Below, piece by piece: positions 40,918 through 48,992 of a DNA stretch of 64,000 nt (its first letter is position 1; each line of letters begins with the position of its first letter). Location of the stretch: positions 248,001 to 312,000 of the forward strand of contig NZ_FWPT01000006.1 of the NCBI RefSeq assembly GCF_900174585.1, given 5' to 3'. The notes under the pieces are model-generated. The model ran no database searches and had not been told where the DNA came from. It worked only from the letters and a program-made list of their open reading frames with translations. This stretch comes from Parendozoicomonas haliclonae (GTDB taxonomy: Bacteria; Pseudomonadota; Gammaproteobacteria; Pseudomonadales; Endozoicomonadaceae). The position numbers were made by a program, and so were the translations under genes.

Positions 40918-42138
40918 TTATTCAGCGAGTCGCTCGATGGCGCGGGTCAGAATCTGAGAGGCATTCCAGATATCCTGGAACGGGGTGAACTCTTCAGGGT
41001 TGTGGCTGATACCATTGTTGGATGGCACAAAGATCATCGCAGTTGGCATGATCTTGGCCATGTACATGGCATCGTGGCCAGCACCGCTCAGCATGGAGCG
41101 ATGGGTGATGTTTTCATCGATGCAGGCATCGGTCAGAACGCCGGCAATATCACGGTCCAGCTGAACCGGCTTCTCGGCAGACAGTGGAGTGACTTTGACG
41201 TCTACACCCTGAATGCTTTCAACGTGCGCCAGCAGGCCATCAACTACGCGCTGGATGCTCTCTTCCTGAACGCCGCGGATATCCACGCTCATGGTGACCA
41301 GACCAGGAATAACGTTCATGCTGTTCGGGGTTACGTCCAGCTGGCCAACAGTACCCACAGTGCCATGGCTTGCTTCGCTGGAAGCCAGAGCGTTCAGAGT
41401 GGTGACGATGGACGCGGCAGATACCAGCGCATCGTGACGCAGGCCCATCGGAGTTGCGCCGGAGTGGTCGGCAACGCCGTTCAGCTGAATACGGAAACGG
41501 GTAGGAGCAGCAATACCGGTCACAACACCGATGCTGATCTTCTCTTCTTCCAGTACACGACCCTGCTCGATATGGCACTCGAGGAAGGCTTTGTACTGGG
41601 AAGGATCAATACGGGCTTCGTCCAGACGATCCGGGCCGAAACCATTATCTGCCAGTGCATCAAAAACAGTTTTGCCTTCCGCATCCGGGCTTTGCTTCCA
41701 CTTTTCCAGATCGGCAAAGCCGGTCATCAGCTTGCTGGCCATACAGGAGTGGCCGAAGCGGCTGGATTCTTCGGCACGGAAAGCGATCAGCTCAACCGGA
41801 TGGCGCAGGCCTTTGTCTTTCAGGGTGATCAGGGTTTGCAGGCCGGCGAGAACACCAATGGTGCCGTCGTACTTACCACCATTAGGAACGGTGTCCAGGT
41901 GGGAACCGGTAGCGATGGCCGGAGCCTGCGGATCGGTACCTTCAATACGGGCAAAGAGGTTGCCGAAGGCATCAGTGCGGTGAGAGATATTCTCGGCATC
42001 GAGAATGGATTTTACGTAGTCGTAGGCTTGCTGTTCCAGATTGGTAAACGCGAGGCGCTGCATACCGGTAGCAGTTTCACCGATACGACCAAGATCCTGG
42101 AAAATTGCCTCAAGTCTGGAGGGGGATAAACCGGGCAT
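40918..42138 (-). CDS. M20 amidase: N-carbamoyl-L-amino-acid hydrolase / allantoate amidohydrolase type
   Basis: 406 residues from the ATG at 42138 (a TTG at 42153 is in frame). Family hallmarks: GSHLDTVPNGGKYDG, AEESSRFGHSC, and SGAGHDAMYMA near the C-terminus. Members hydrolyse N-carbamoyl amino acids, allantoate or ureidoglycolate, releasing ammonia. No hydantoinase or allantoinase lies nearby, so the substrate is open. First gene of an operon with AbgA-like copy 2. Confidence 0.88.
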   Translation of the reverse strand: MPGLSPSRLEAIFQDLGRIGETATGMQRLAFTNLEQQAYDYVKSILDAENISHRTDAFGNLFARIEGTDPQAPAIATGSHLDTVPNGGKYDGTIGVLAGLQTLITLKDKGLRHPVELIAFRAEESSRFGHSCMASKLMTGFADLEKWKQSPDAEGKTVFDALADNGFGPDRLDEARIDPSQYKAFLECHIEQGRVLEEEKISIGVVTGIAAPTRFRIQLNGVADHSGATPMGLRHDALVSAASIVTTLNALASSEASHGTVGTVGQLDVTPNSMNVIPGLVTMSVDIRGVQEESIQRVVDGLLAHVESIQGVDVKVTPLSAEKPVQLDRDIAGVLTDACIDENITHRSMLSGAGHDAMYMAKIMPTAMIFVPSNNGISHNPEEFTPFQDIWNASQILTRAIERLAE

Positions 42139-42318
42139 TTTCTCTACTCTCAAAACAAAAAATATAGTGCTGCGAGAGAAAGGGAATCTTGATGTGGGTC
42201 ACCCGAAACGTATGGTTTACCAATGATTTATAAAGTGTTTACAAAATGACCTGAAACTGTTGTTTAGACAGGTTTTCTGCAGAGGTGTTGGCAAATATAA
42301 ATAACTGAAAAATGACTA

Positions 42319-42332
42319 TTGATCTGCATCAT
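42319..42332. promoter_or_regulatory. FNR-type box TTGATCTGCATCAT
   Basis: Nine of ten positions match. It lies 92 bases before the yjjP-like gene in the 286-base divergent gap. A weaker site, TTGATGTGGGTCAC (42189-42202), lies closer to the carbamoylase. Confidence 0.4.
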
Positions 42333-42424
42333 TTTTGAGCCATTAGTAAGTCTGTATCTTTAGCCGCCCTCTCGCCGAGAGGCCTGCACTTTCTCTTCTT
42401 TACTCTTTATTGGATGGAGTCTCT

Positions 42425-43195
42425 ATGCCCGTTGTTCAGGCCAGGGATGTTGCCCGCCTGTTGGTTGATATTGGCGTTTTGCTGTTACGTTCCGGGGCGC
42501 ATACCGAGCGCACAATTCGTAACCTCAAACGCTTTGCTGCATCGTTTGGTTATCAGACAGAAATCTTTGTCGCTTTCTCTGGCGTAACCATTACCGTGCA
42601 GAACGAGGAAGGTGAAGAGTATACGACTCTGTTCGGGCGGGTTGAGAACCACGGTGTGCATCTGGCGACAGTGGCAGCCATCAGCCAGTTAAGCTGGCGG
42701 GTAGCGGATGAACCATGCGCCATTTCCGAGCTGCGTTCGGAAATTCGCCGTATCAAGGCTTTACCTCATTACCCCAAGTGGCTGATTGTGCTGATGATTG
42801 GCATCAGTTGCGGTGCTCTGGCTCGTATTGCCGGTGCTGACTGGCCGGTCGTGGGACTTACAGCTCTGGCTTCTTCAATCGCTTTGCTGGTACGCATGAA
42901 ACTCCAGCAATGGCGGGTTAACAATCTGTTGGTGGTTCTGGCTTCGGCCATGGTGGCCAGTATGGTGGGCAGCACGGCACATATACTGGAACTGGGTTCG
43001 ACCAGCGGTCTGGCGACAGCGGCTTCGGTACTGTTTCTGATTCCCGGTGTGCCATTAATTAATGCGGTGATTGATATGATCAACGGCCATATGACCACAG
43101 GAATAGGCCGTGGCGCGATGGGGTTGGCGATCTCTTTCTCACTGGCCGGTGGAATGCTGATTGGCATGCAGATGATGGGAGCCCCGGCACTGTGA
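42425..43195 (+). CDS. threonine/serine exporter, N-terminal half (YjjP type)
   Basis: 256 residues. DUF1212/ThrE N-terminal family: soluble N-terminal part (about 1-115) with the family block LLLRSGAHTERTIRN, then five membrane segments. In other bacteria ThrE is one chain; here, as in enterics, it is split from the second half that follows. The ATG at 42425 has GGAG five bases upstream. Probable role: export of L-threonine or related amino acids made during peptide breakdown. Confidence 0.85.
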   Translation: MPVVQARDVARLLVDIGVLLLRSGAHTERTIRNLKRFAASFGYQTEIFVAFSGVTITVQNEEGEEYTTLFGRVENHGVHLATVAAISQLSWRVADEPCAISELRSEIRRIKALPHYPKWLIVLMIGISCGALARIAGADWPVVGLTALASSIALLVRMKLQQWRVNNLLVVLASAMVASMVGSTAHILELGSTSGLATAASVLFLIPGVPLINAVIDMINGHMTTGIGRGAMGLAISFSLAGGMLIGMQMMGAPAL

Positions 43196-43719
43196 TTACT
43201 GATGCAACTTATATGCTGGAGCTGTTTGAACCTGTTGTTATGGCGGGTATTGTTTCGGCTGGCTTTGGTATTTTGTTCAGTCTGCCGATGCGTACTCTGT
43301 TGGCGACCGTCTTGCTGGGCGCAGTGGGGGTCTTTGTCCGCATTAGCCTGATCAATCTGGGCTGGAGCATTATTGGCGGCTCGTTTATGGCTGCGTGCAC
43401 CATTGGCTTGCTGAGTATGTTTCTGTCATGGCGTTTTCATGCGCCCTGCGTGGTGTTTTCCATGCCGGCGGTGATTCCTCTGGTGCCAGGGGTTTTTGCC
43501 TACCGAACCATGCTGGGTATTCTGGCCTTTACCGAGAAAGGGGCTCTGGATATGCAGCTGATGACAAGCATTTCCAGTAACGGTTTGAATACAGCGTTTA
43601 TGTTCCTGTGTCTGGCTGTGGGAGTGTCTCTGCCCAACCTGTTGTTGCGGGGTTCCAGTATTCGTAGTGTTCTGGGGCTGTATCGTTTGCGGTCTGATCA
43701 GAACAATAATCAGAACTAA
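43192..43719 (+). CDS. threonine/serine exporter, C-terminal half (YjjB type)
   Basis: 175 residues, five membrane segments, DUF3815/ThrE_2 family (MPAVIPLVPGVFAYRTMLG is characteristic). The GTG start overlaps the stop of the preceding gene (GTGA), so the halves are coupled. The 3' end overlaps the convergent photolyase gene by four bases. Confidence 0.85.
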   Translation: MITDATYMLELFEPVVMAGIVSAGFGILFSLPMRTLLATVLLGAVGVFVRISLINLGWSIIGGSFMAACTIGLLSMFLSWRFHAPCVVFSMPAVIPLVPGVFAYRTMLGILAFTEKGALDMQLMTSISSNGLNTAFMFLCLAVGVSLPNLLLRGSSIRSVLGLYRLRSDQNNNQN

Positions 43720-45266
43720 AGGCTGTTCAGGTCCTTCAGCAGGGCATTGGCGTGTTTAATAATGCCCTGCTTTTCAGCGTTCTCTCTTTTATCCCAGCCT
43801 TTAAACAGCATTGAGATGCGGGGATTGTTCTCCAGCCGTTTGCGGTGTCGGTTCATAAAGTGCCAGTACAGACTGTTAAAAGGACAGGCGGTTTCGCCGG
43901 TTTTGAGTTTGACGTTGTACTGACAGCCTGAGCAGTAGTCACTCATCTTCTGGATATAGTTGCCACTGGCCGTATAAGGCTTGGAGGCAATCAGCCCGCC
44001 ATCGGCAAACTGACTCATTCCCCGGGTATTGGGCATCTCCACCCATTCGATGGCATCGATATAAATGCCCAGATACCACTCATCGACCTGTTCCGGAGCA
44101 ATGCCGGTCAGCAGACAGAAATTCCCAGTAACCATAAGTCGCTGAATGTGGTGGGCATAGGCGTATTCAAGAGACTGATCGATGGCCTGCTTCATACAGT
44201 TCATTCGAGTGTTGCCGTCCCAAAAAAAGGCAGGCAGTTTGTTGCTGGCTTTGAGTTCGTTCTTGTTGGCATAGTCCGGCATATTAGCCCAGTACATTCC
44301 CCGCATATATTCCCGCCAGCCCAGAATCTGACGAACAAACCCTTCTATCTGCGCCAGTGAAATATCTTTGGGGTTGTCCTGCCAGGCCTTGATGGCTTTG
44401 TTGATCACATCTCCAGGAGAGAGCATTTTGCTGTTCATGGCAAAGGACAGACGGGAGTGATAAAGGCTCCAGCTGTGAGGGCTGTTTGCGGTCATGGCAT
44501 CCTGATAGGTACCAAACTGGCTCAGGCAATAATCGCAAAAGAACTTCAGCAGCTTAAGGGATTGCTGGCGGGTGGTAGGCCAGAGCAATGTGTCGGAACA
44601 TTGACCAATGGTTTTTACCTTGTGTTTCTTGATGCGGTCGAGAATGGGACGAATATCGTTCTTAAAAATCAGCGGTTGAGGAATGTTCCTAAGCTCGGAT
44701 GCAGGAATCTTTTTGCGGTTCTCGGTATCAAAGTTCCAGCGATTGCCAACCGGCTCATCGCCTTCCATAAGAATATTGAAGCGCTTACGCATTTTCCGAT
44801 AAAAGCTCTCCATACGGATCGCTTTATTTGCCGGAAACAGCTTGCTGATCTCCTCCTCTGGCACAAGAAAGTGCTCAGTTTCGTAAGCTGTTATTTCCAC
44901 CTTGCCTAAAGATAGAGCTTTCAGCTGTTTGCGCAGGCGATACTCATCAGGCAGCTGATACTCAAAATGTGCAACCTTGTGCTTTTTGCAGAGTTGCGCG
45001 AGCAGGTCAGGCAGATCTTGATAATCCGAGGTTTGATCCAGTGTGAGATGAATAACCTGATGTCCGGCTTTCTGCAGCGCTGTGGCAAAGTTATCCATAG
45101 CCTGAAAGAACGCCGCAACTTTCTGAACATGATGGCGGACATAGTCGGTTTCCTGCCGCAGCTCAGCAATGAGGTAGAGGCAGTTTTTATCTTTCTTCTT
45201 AAACCAGCTGTGGGACGCATTGAGCTGGTCGCCCAGTATCAGGCGTAGAGTCTGATAACCAGCCAT
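43716..45266 (-). CDS. iron-sulfur bacterial cryptochrome / (6-4) photolyase
   Basis: 516 residues. FeS-BCP/PhrB-type flavoprotein with the N-terminal deoxyribodipyrimidine photolyase-related domain (LRLILGDQLN) and a FAD-binding helical domain. The four [4Fe-4S] cysteines of this group are visible: one in RMNCMKQA and three in CSGCQYNV and TACPFNS. Members repair (6-4) photoproducts using blue light, so light exposure of the organism or its ancestor is implied. Monocistronic. Repair versus signalling role is inferred. Confidence 0.93.
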   Translation of the reverse strand: MAGYQTLRLILGDQLNASHSWFKKKDKNCLYLIAELRQETDYVRHHVQKVAAFFQAMDNFATALQKAGHQVIHLTLDQTSDYQDLPDLLAQLCKKHKVAHFEYQLPDEYRLRKQLKALSLGKVEITAYETEHFLVPEEEISKLFPANKAIRMESFYRKMRKRFNILMEGDEPVGNRWNFDTENRKKIPASELRNIPQPLIFKNDIRPILDRIKKHKVKTIGQCSDTLLWPTTRQQSLKLLKFFCDYCLSQFGTYQDAMTANSPHSWSLYHSRLSFAMNSKMLSPGDVINKAIKAWQDNPKDISLAQIEGFVRQILGWREYMRGMYWANMPDYANKNELKASNKLPAFFWDGNTRMNCMKQAIDQSLEYAYAHHIQRLMVTGNFCLLTGIAPEQVDEWYLGIYIDAIEWVEMPNTRGMSQFADGGLIASKPYTASGNYIQKMSDYCSGCQYNVKLKTGETACPFNSLYWHFMNRHRKRLENNPRISMLFKGWDKRENAEKQGIIKHANALLKDLNSL

Positions 45267-45309
45267 TCCTTTTATCTGCCTGTTTTATTCATTATTAATG
45301 CAGATTAAT

Positions 45310-45335
45310 CCGGCATGGCAGAGTTGTCATGCCGG
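45310..45335 (-). terminator. possible terminator after PepT-like copy b
   Basis: CCGGCATGGCA pairs with TGTCATGCCGG with one mismatch around GAGT. No T-run, so the call is weak. Confidence 0.4.
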
Positions 45336-45364
45336 GTTCGAAGTGGAGTGTTCGTGGCTTGGTG

Positions 45365-46471
45365 TTAGTGCGTCAGATAATGCTTCAGCGCTTCAGTAAT
45401 CTTTTCCATATCACTGATCGCAATAAACTCATCAACGGTGTGAACCTTGGACATACCGGTCGACAGGTTAACAGTCACCAGACCTTTCTCGTTGAAGTTG
45501 TTGGCATCGCTGCCGCCGCCAGTGCTCTTCAGTTCTGGCTGCATGTCCAGAGCCTTGAAGGTTTCCATCACTTCCAGTACGTGCGGGTGGCCATCGGCAA
45601 TCACAAACGCGTTATAGGCGCGGCTGGTTTCGATAACGATCTCGGCACCATGCTGTGCGCCGGCTTCTTCAAAGGTTTTCACCATATGTTCAACCTGAGC
45701 CGCCAGCTTATCGTCGTTCAGGGAACGGGCTTCGGCTTCCAGAGTCATTTCCGGCATCACGATATTGGTGGCCATACCGCCTTTCACCACACCAATATTG
45801 GCGGTGGTTTCTGCATCAATACGCAGCAGGTTCATATTGTTTACAGCATCGGCTGCAACCTGAATGGCACTGATACCCTGCTCAGGCGCCAGACCGGCGT
45901 GAGCTGCGCGGCCTTTGATGGTGCAGTGGATGGACTGCTGGCCCGGGGCGGAAGTGATAATGGTGCCGATAGGGCCGCCGGAATCCAGAACGATCGCTTT
46001 GTTGGAGGTGATGCAGGACATATCGTAATGCTTTGAGCCCAGCAGACCGCCTTCTTCATAAACGGTAAAGGCCAGCTCGATGGTCTTGTGCTCAAGGTTC
46101 TCTTCCTTGATGCAGCGCACCGCTTCCATAATCGCAGCGATACCGGATTTGTCGTCACCACCCAGGATGGTATTGCCTTTGGAACGGATGATGCCGTCTT
46201 CAATCACAGGCTCAATACCGATGCCCGGAGTCACGGTATCCATATGGCAGCTCAGTACAACGCTGTCGTCCAGCTGGCCTTCCAGGCGTGCGTAGATATT
46301 GAAACCGTTGGTGATCTCTGCGGATACCGGCAGCTTCTGAACGGAGAAGCCCATCATGCCGAGCTGCTCAGCTAGAGTCTCGGCAATACGCTTTTCATTG
46401 CCGCTCTCACTGTCGATTTTTACCAGTTCGATAAAGTGTTGTACCAGACGATCACTGTTGATTTGAGCCAC
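45365..46471 (-). CDS. PepT-like M20 aminopeptidase, copy b
   Basis: 368 residues, the same length as copy a and near-collinear with it (CHMDTVTPG, GGDDKSGIAA, VYEEGGLLGS, VHTVDEFI). The GTG at 46471 has AAGGA seven bases upstream; the frame is open for 23 more codons but without similarity to copy a. A duplicate with probable overlapping specificity. Monocistronic here. Confidence 0.9.
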   Translation of the reverse strand: MAQINSDRLVQHFIELVKIDSESGNEKRIAETLAEQLGMMGFSVQKLPVSAEITNGFNIYARLEGQLDDSVVLSCHMDTVTPGIGIEPVIEDGIIRSKGNTILGGDDKSGIAAIMEAVRCIKEENLEHKTIELAFTVYEEGGLLGSKHYDMSCITSNKAIVLDSGGPIGTIITSAPGQQSIHCTIKGRAAHAGLAPEQGISAIQVAADAVNNMNLLRIDAETTANIGVVKGGMATNIVMPEMTLEAEARSLNDDKLAAQVEHMVKTFEEAGAQHGAEIVIETSRAYNAFVIADGHPHVLEVMETFKALDMQPELKSTGGGSDANNFNEKGLVTVNLSTGMSKVHTVDEFIAISDMEKITEALKHYLTH

Positions 46472-46641
46472 TGCGTATCCTTGGTTGGTGCACAAAAAAA
46501 TGACCCGGTGATTATAAGGAGGACGGTTGGTGCGCCCCATAAAGACAGGTACGGATACAAGGAAGGTGAGTTATCTGATTGGCCGCAGGGCGATGCGTTT
46601 TATAGCCTGGAGAGTGGGGGATTACGGATGGTTGCTGGAGG

Positions 46642-46671
46642 AACCGGATCAGCCCTTGAGCTGATCCGGTT
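46642..46671 (-). terminator. hairpin after btuB
   Basis: Perfect 12-bp stem AACCGGATCAGC around CCTTGA, 12 bases downstream of the btuB stop on the minus strand. T-run short. Confidence 0.65.
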
Positions 46672-46682
46672 TGCGGAAAGAT

Positions 46683-48506
46683 TTAGATTTCCGGAGTCCA
46701 GGTTACGGAAGCCATTACGCCACGGGATGGTTCGTTGTAGCCAAGAACGGTTTCATACTTCTTGTTCAGCAGGTTAGTCAGCTTAACTTCAGTCTTGATC
46801 GTCTTGGTTGCCTGCCATGCACCGCGCAGGTCAACAACAGCAAAGCCGTCAATGCGTTCCTTATTAGCAGCATCATCATAGGAATGACTTTGTGCTCTCA
46901 GGCTACCGCCGAGGGTAAATTGCGCAATCTTCTTGTCGATATCGACGTTGAGATTCTGCTTGGCACGACGATACAGAACATTGTCAGTTTTCTTATCTTT
47001 AGGGTCGAGCAGAGTCAGGTTTGCAGCAACAGTCCAGTCGTTAAGTGCTGCGCTGATTGCCATTTCAACACCACGGATACGGGCAGAGTCCACATTCATT
47101 GGCTGGGACAGAGTCGAGCCCGGCTTTTTCGCCCAGGCAATCATATCGTCGATATCATTCTGGAAGGCGGCAACAGACCACTGACCCAGACTGTATTTGC
47201 CGCGCAGTTCCAACTCCGCATTTTTGGAAGTTTCCGGTTTTACATCCGGGTTACCACTGCCTGGCCAGTAAAGGTCATTAAAGGTCGGAGCACGGAATGC
47301 AGTACCGTAACTGGCAATAAGGCGCATATCAGCCGGGAGATTGTAGCCATAGGCAATGTTGCCGGTGGTCTTGTCACCGTAATCTTCATTTTTGTCACGA
47401 CGAACAGCCAACTGCAGATCACTGCTGGAGAAGGTGGTCAGACTTTGCAGGAAGACTGCTTTATTGGTGCGGGAGGTTGCGGTGTAATTCTTGGCACTGT
47501 CGATCTCATCTTTGGAGTAGTCGAAGCCTGCTGTCAGCAAGGTATCCTCGGTCACAGAGATATCGTTCTGCCAGGTAGCCAGATGACGAGTGGTTTTATA
47601 GGTGCTCGGGTAATCCGTCTGCAGGGTTTCACTTTCATCAATAGTGCGGGACAGGCTCAGGCTGCTCTGCCAGATATCGTTAACATCGTAGCTGCCTTTG
47701 GCCGCAAGGGTTTGAACCTTGAAGTTGTAGTGAGGATCGAAGCCCGCTTTGTTGACGTCATATTCCGTTTTGCCTTCACCCTGATAAAAGCTCACACCGG
47801 CGTTCAGTTTTTGTGAGAACTTGTGGTCCAGCTTCAGGCTGACCGTAGTGTTGTCGTAAGCATCACGGTCATCGTTGTCTTTTGGGGTGTCGTTGGTGCG
47901 GTCGTAGCCATCAGTGATAAAGCGTGAAACACCAATGTGGTAGCTGGTGGTTTCGTTACCCGCACCGAAGTTGGCATTCAAAATACGAGTCTTGTCGCTA
48001 CCATACCCGGCCTGCACGGACATGTGCTGGGCGCCTTTGCCTTTGCGGGTAATGATATTAACAACGCCACCGATCGCATCGGCGCCGTAAAGGCTCGCTT
48101 TAGGACCACGAACTACTTCGATACGCTCAATCTGATCCGGGTTCAGGTACTGAAGGGCAGGGGAGCCATTGGTTGCACTGCCAATACGCTGACCATCCAT
48201 CAGTACAATAGACTGGGATGGTGAGGTGCCACGAATCAGCATGTCAGTATTGGAGCCGGGGCCGCCATTGGAACGGATCTGAACGCCAGGCAGTTTCGCC
48301 AGCAACTCAGGCACACTCTGAGCCTGAGACTGTTCAATATCCTTGCGAGTAATCACAGAAACCGAAGCCAGAGTCTGGTCAACAGTCTGTGCAGTACGGG
48401 CTGCGGTAACAACCACTTCGTCCATCTTGTAGACGTTATCTGTCGCGTGAGCGGAAACCGCTACCGCCAATGGCAGCAGGGTAATGGAAAACTTTTTAAG
48501 GTACAT
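46683..48506 (-). CDS. btuB: TonB-dependent vitamin B12 receptor BtuB
   Basis: 607 residues. Outer-membrane beta-barrel receptor importing cobalamin with TonB energy. Signal peptide (to about SAHA), TonB box (DEVVVTAA), plug domain (GVQIRSNGG, VLMDGQRIG, IERIEVVRGPKASLYGADAIGGVVNI) and a 22-strand-type barrel. Preceded by a cobalamin riboswitch, which makes the substrate assignment secure. It supplies the cofactor needed by the neighbouring eut enzymes. Confidence 0.96.
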   Translation of the reverse strand: MYLKKFSITLLPLAVAVSAHATDNVYKMDEVVVTAARTAQTVDQTLASVSVITRKDIEQSQAQSVPELLAKLPGVQIRSNGGPGSNTDMLIRGTSPSQSIVLMDGQRIGSATNGSPALQYLNPDQIERIEVVRGPKASLYGADAIGGVVNIITRKGKGAQHMSVQAGYGSDKTRILNANFGAGNETTSYHIGVSRFITDGYDRTNDTPKDNDDRDAYDNTTVSLKLDHKFSQKLNAGVSFYQGEGKTEYDVNKAGFDPHYNFKVQTLAAKGSYDVNDIWQSSLSLSRTIDESETLQTDYPSTYKTTRHLATWQNDISVTEDTLLTAGFDYSKDEIDSAKNYTATSRTNKAVFLQSLTTFSSSDLQLAVRRDKNEDYGDKTTGNIAYGYNLPADMRLIASYGTAFRAPTFNDLYWPGSGNPDVKPETSKNAELELRGKYSLGQWSVAAFQNDIDDMIAWAKKPGSTLSQPMNVDSARIRGVEMAISAALNDWTVAANLTLLDPKDKKTDNVLYRRAKQNLNVDIDKKIAQFTLGGSLRAQSHSYDDAANKERIDGFAVVDLRGAWQATKTIKTEVKLTNLLNKKYETVLGYNEPSRGVMASVTWTPEI

Positions 48507-48619
48507 ATGTGTCCGTCTGGTGTCGTGTGTGATTGCGACTAACGGGCAGGGGAAGGGGCGGTCAGACCTTCTTTCTTATCGAAGCAAGTCATCCCGGAAA
48601 CCATGGTTATCCCGCCTGG

Positions 48620-48815
48620 CCACCGTTGGCATTTAAAGGCAGGTCTCCTGGCTCCAGGTTAAGCATCTCTACCTTCCTTCCCGGTTTCCCAGTGGATGAC
48701 TCCGGCGTGTGTGTACCGGATAGATAGAGACTGGCCTGTTACAGTTGCGGGTACAGCTCAGGTCTTACACCTGATTCCCTCTTGCCGCTTCACAGAATAG
48801 TGCCAATTGGCAAAG
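48620..48815 (-). promoter_or_regulatory. cobalamin (AdoCbl-type) riboswitch upstream of btuB
   Basis: On the minus strand the B12 box AGCCAGGAGACCTGCC lies at 48638-48653, preceded by the conserved core GGGAATCAGGTG (48768-48779) and CCCGCAACTGTAA. Expected to reduce btuB expression when cobalamin is plentiful. The exact 5' and 3' limits are approximate, and the expression platform was not resolved. Confidence 0.93.
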
Positions 48816-48938
48816 TGAAGCAGACACCTTTAGCTGAGGAGGAATGTAAGGGAAGAATGATAGGCAAGTATATAAATTGTTTATGCGTCTATCCGTGTTG
48901 TGTGTAGGTGTTTTGCGCATGGTTGGTGGGTTGAAAAA

Positions 48939-48970
48939 AGCCCGCCCATTCATTTCTGAACAGGCGGGCT
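48939..48970 (-). terminator. terminator of the eutA-eutBC operon
   Basis: AGCCCGCC pairs with GGCGGGCT; on the minus strand it is followed by TTTTTT. It lies 22 bases after the fusion gene stop. Confidence 0.85.
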
Positions 48971-48992
48971 CTGTTGTGCTCAAGACGGGGAG

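Noticed and set aside
42189-42202. TTGATGTGGGTCAC near the carbamoylase start
   Set aside because: 8 of 10 match only; the better site at 42319 is listed instead.
48765-48983. 72-codon minus-strand open frame overlapping the btuB leader
   Set aside because: Overlaps the conserved riboswitch core and has no coding features.
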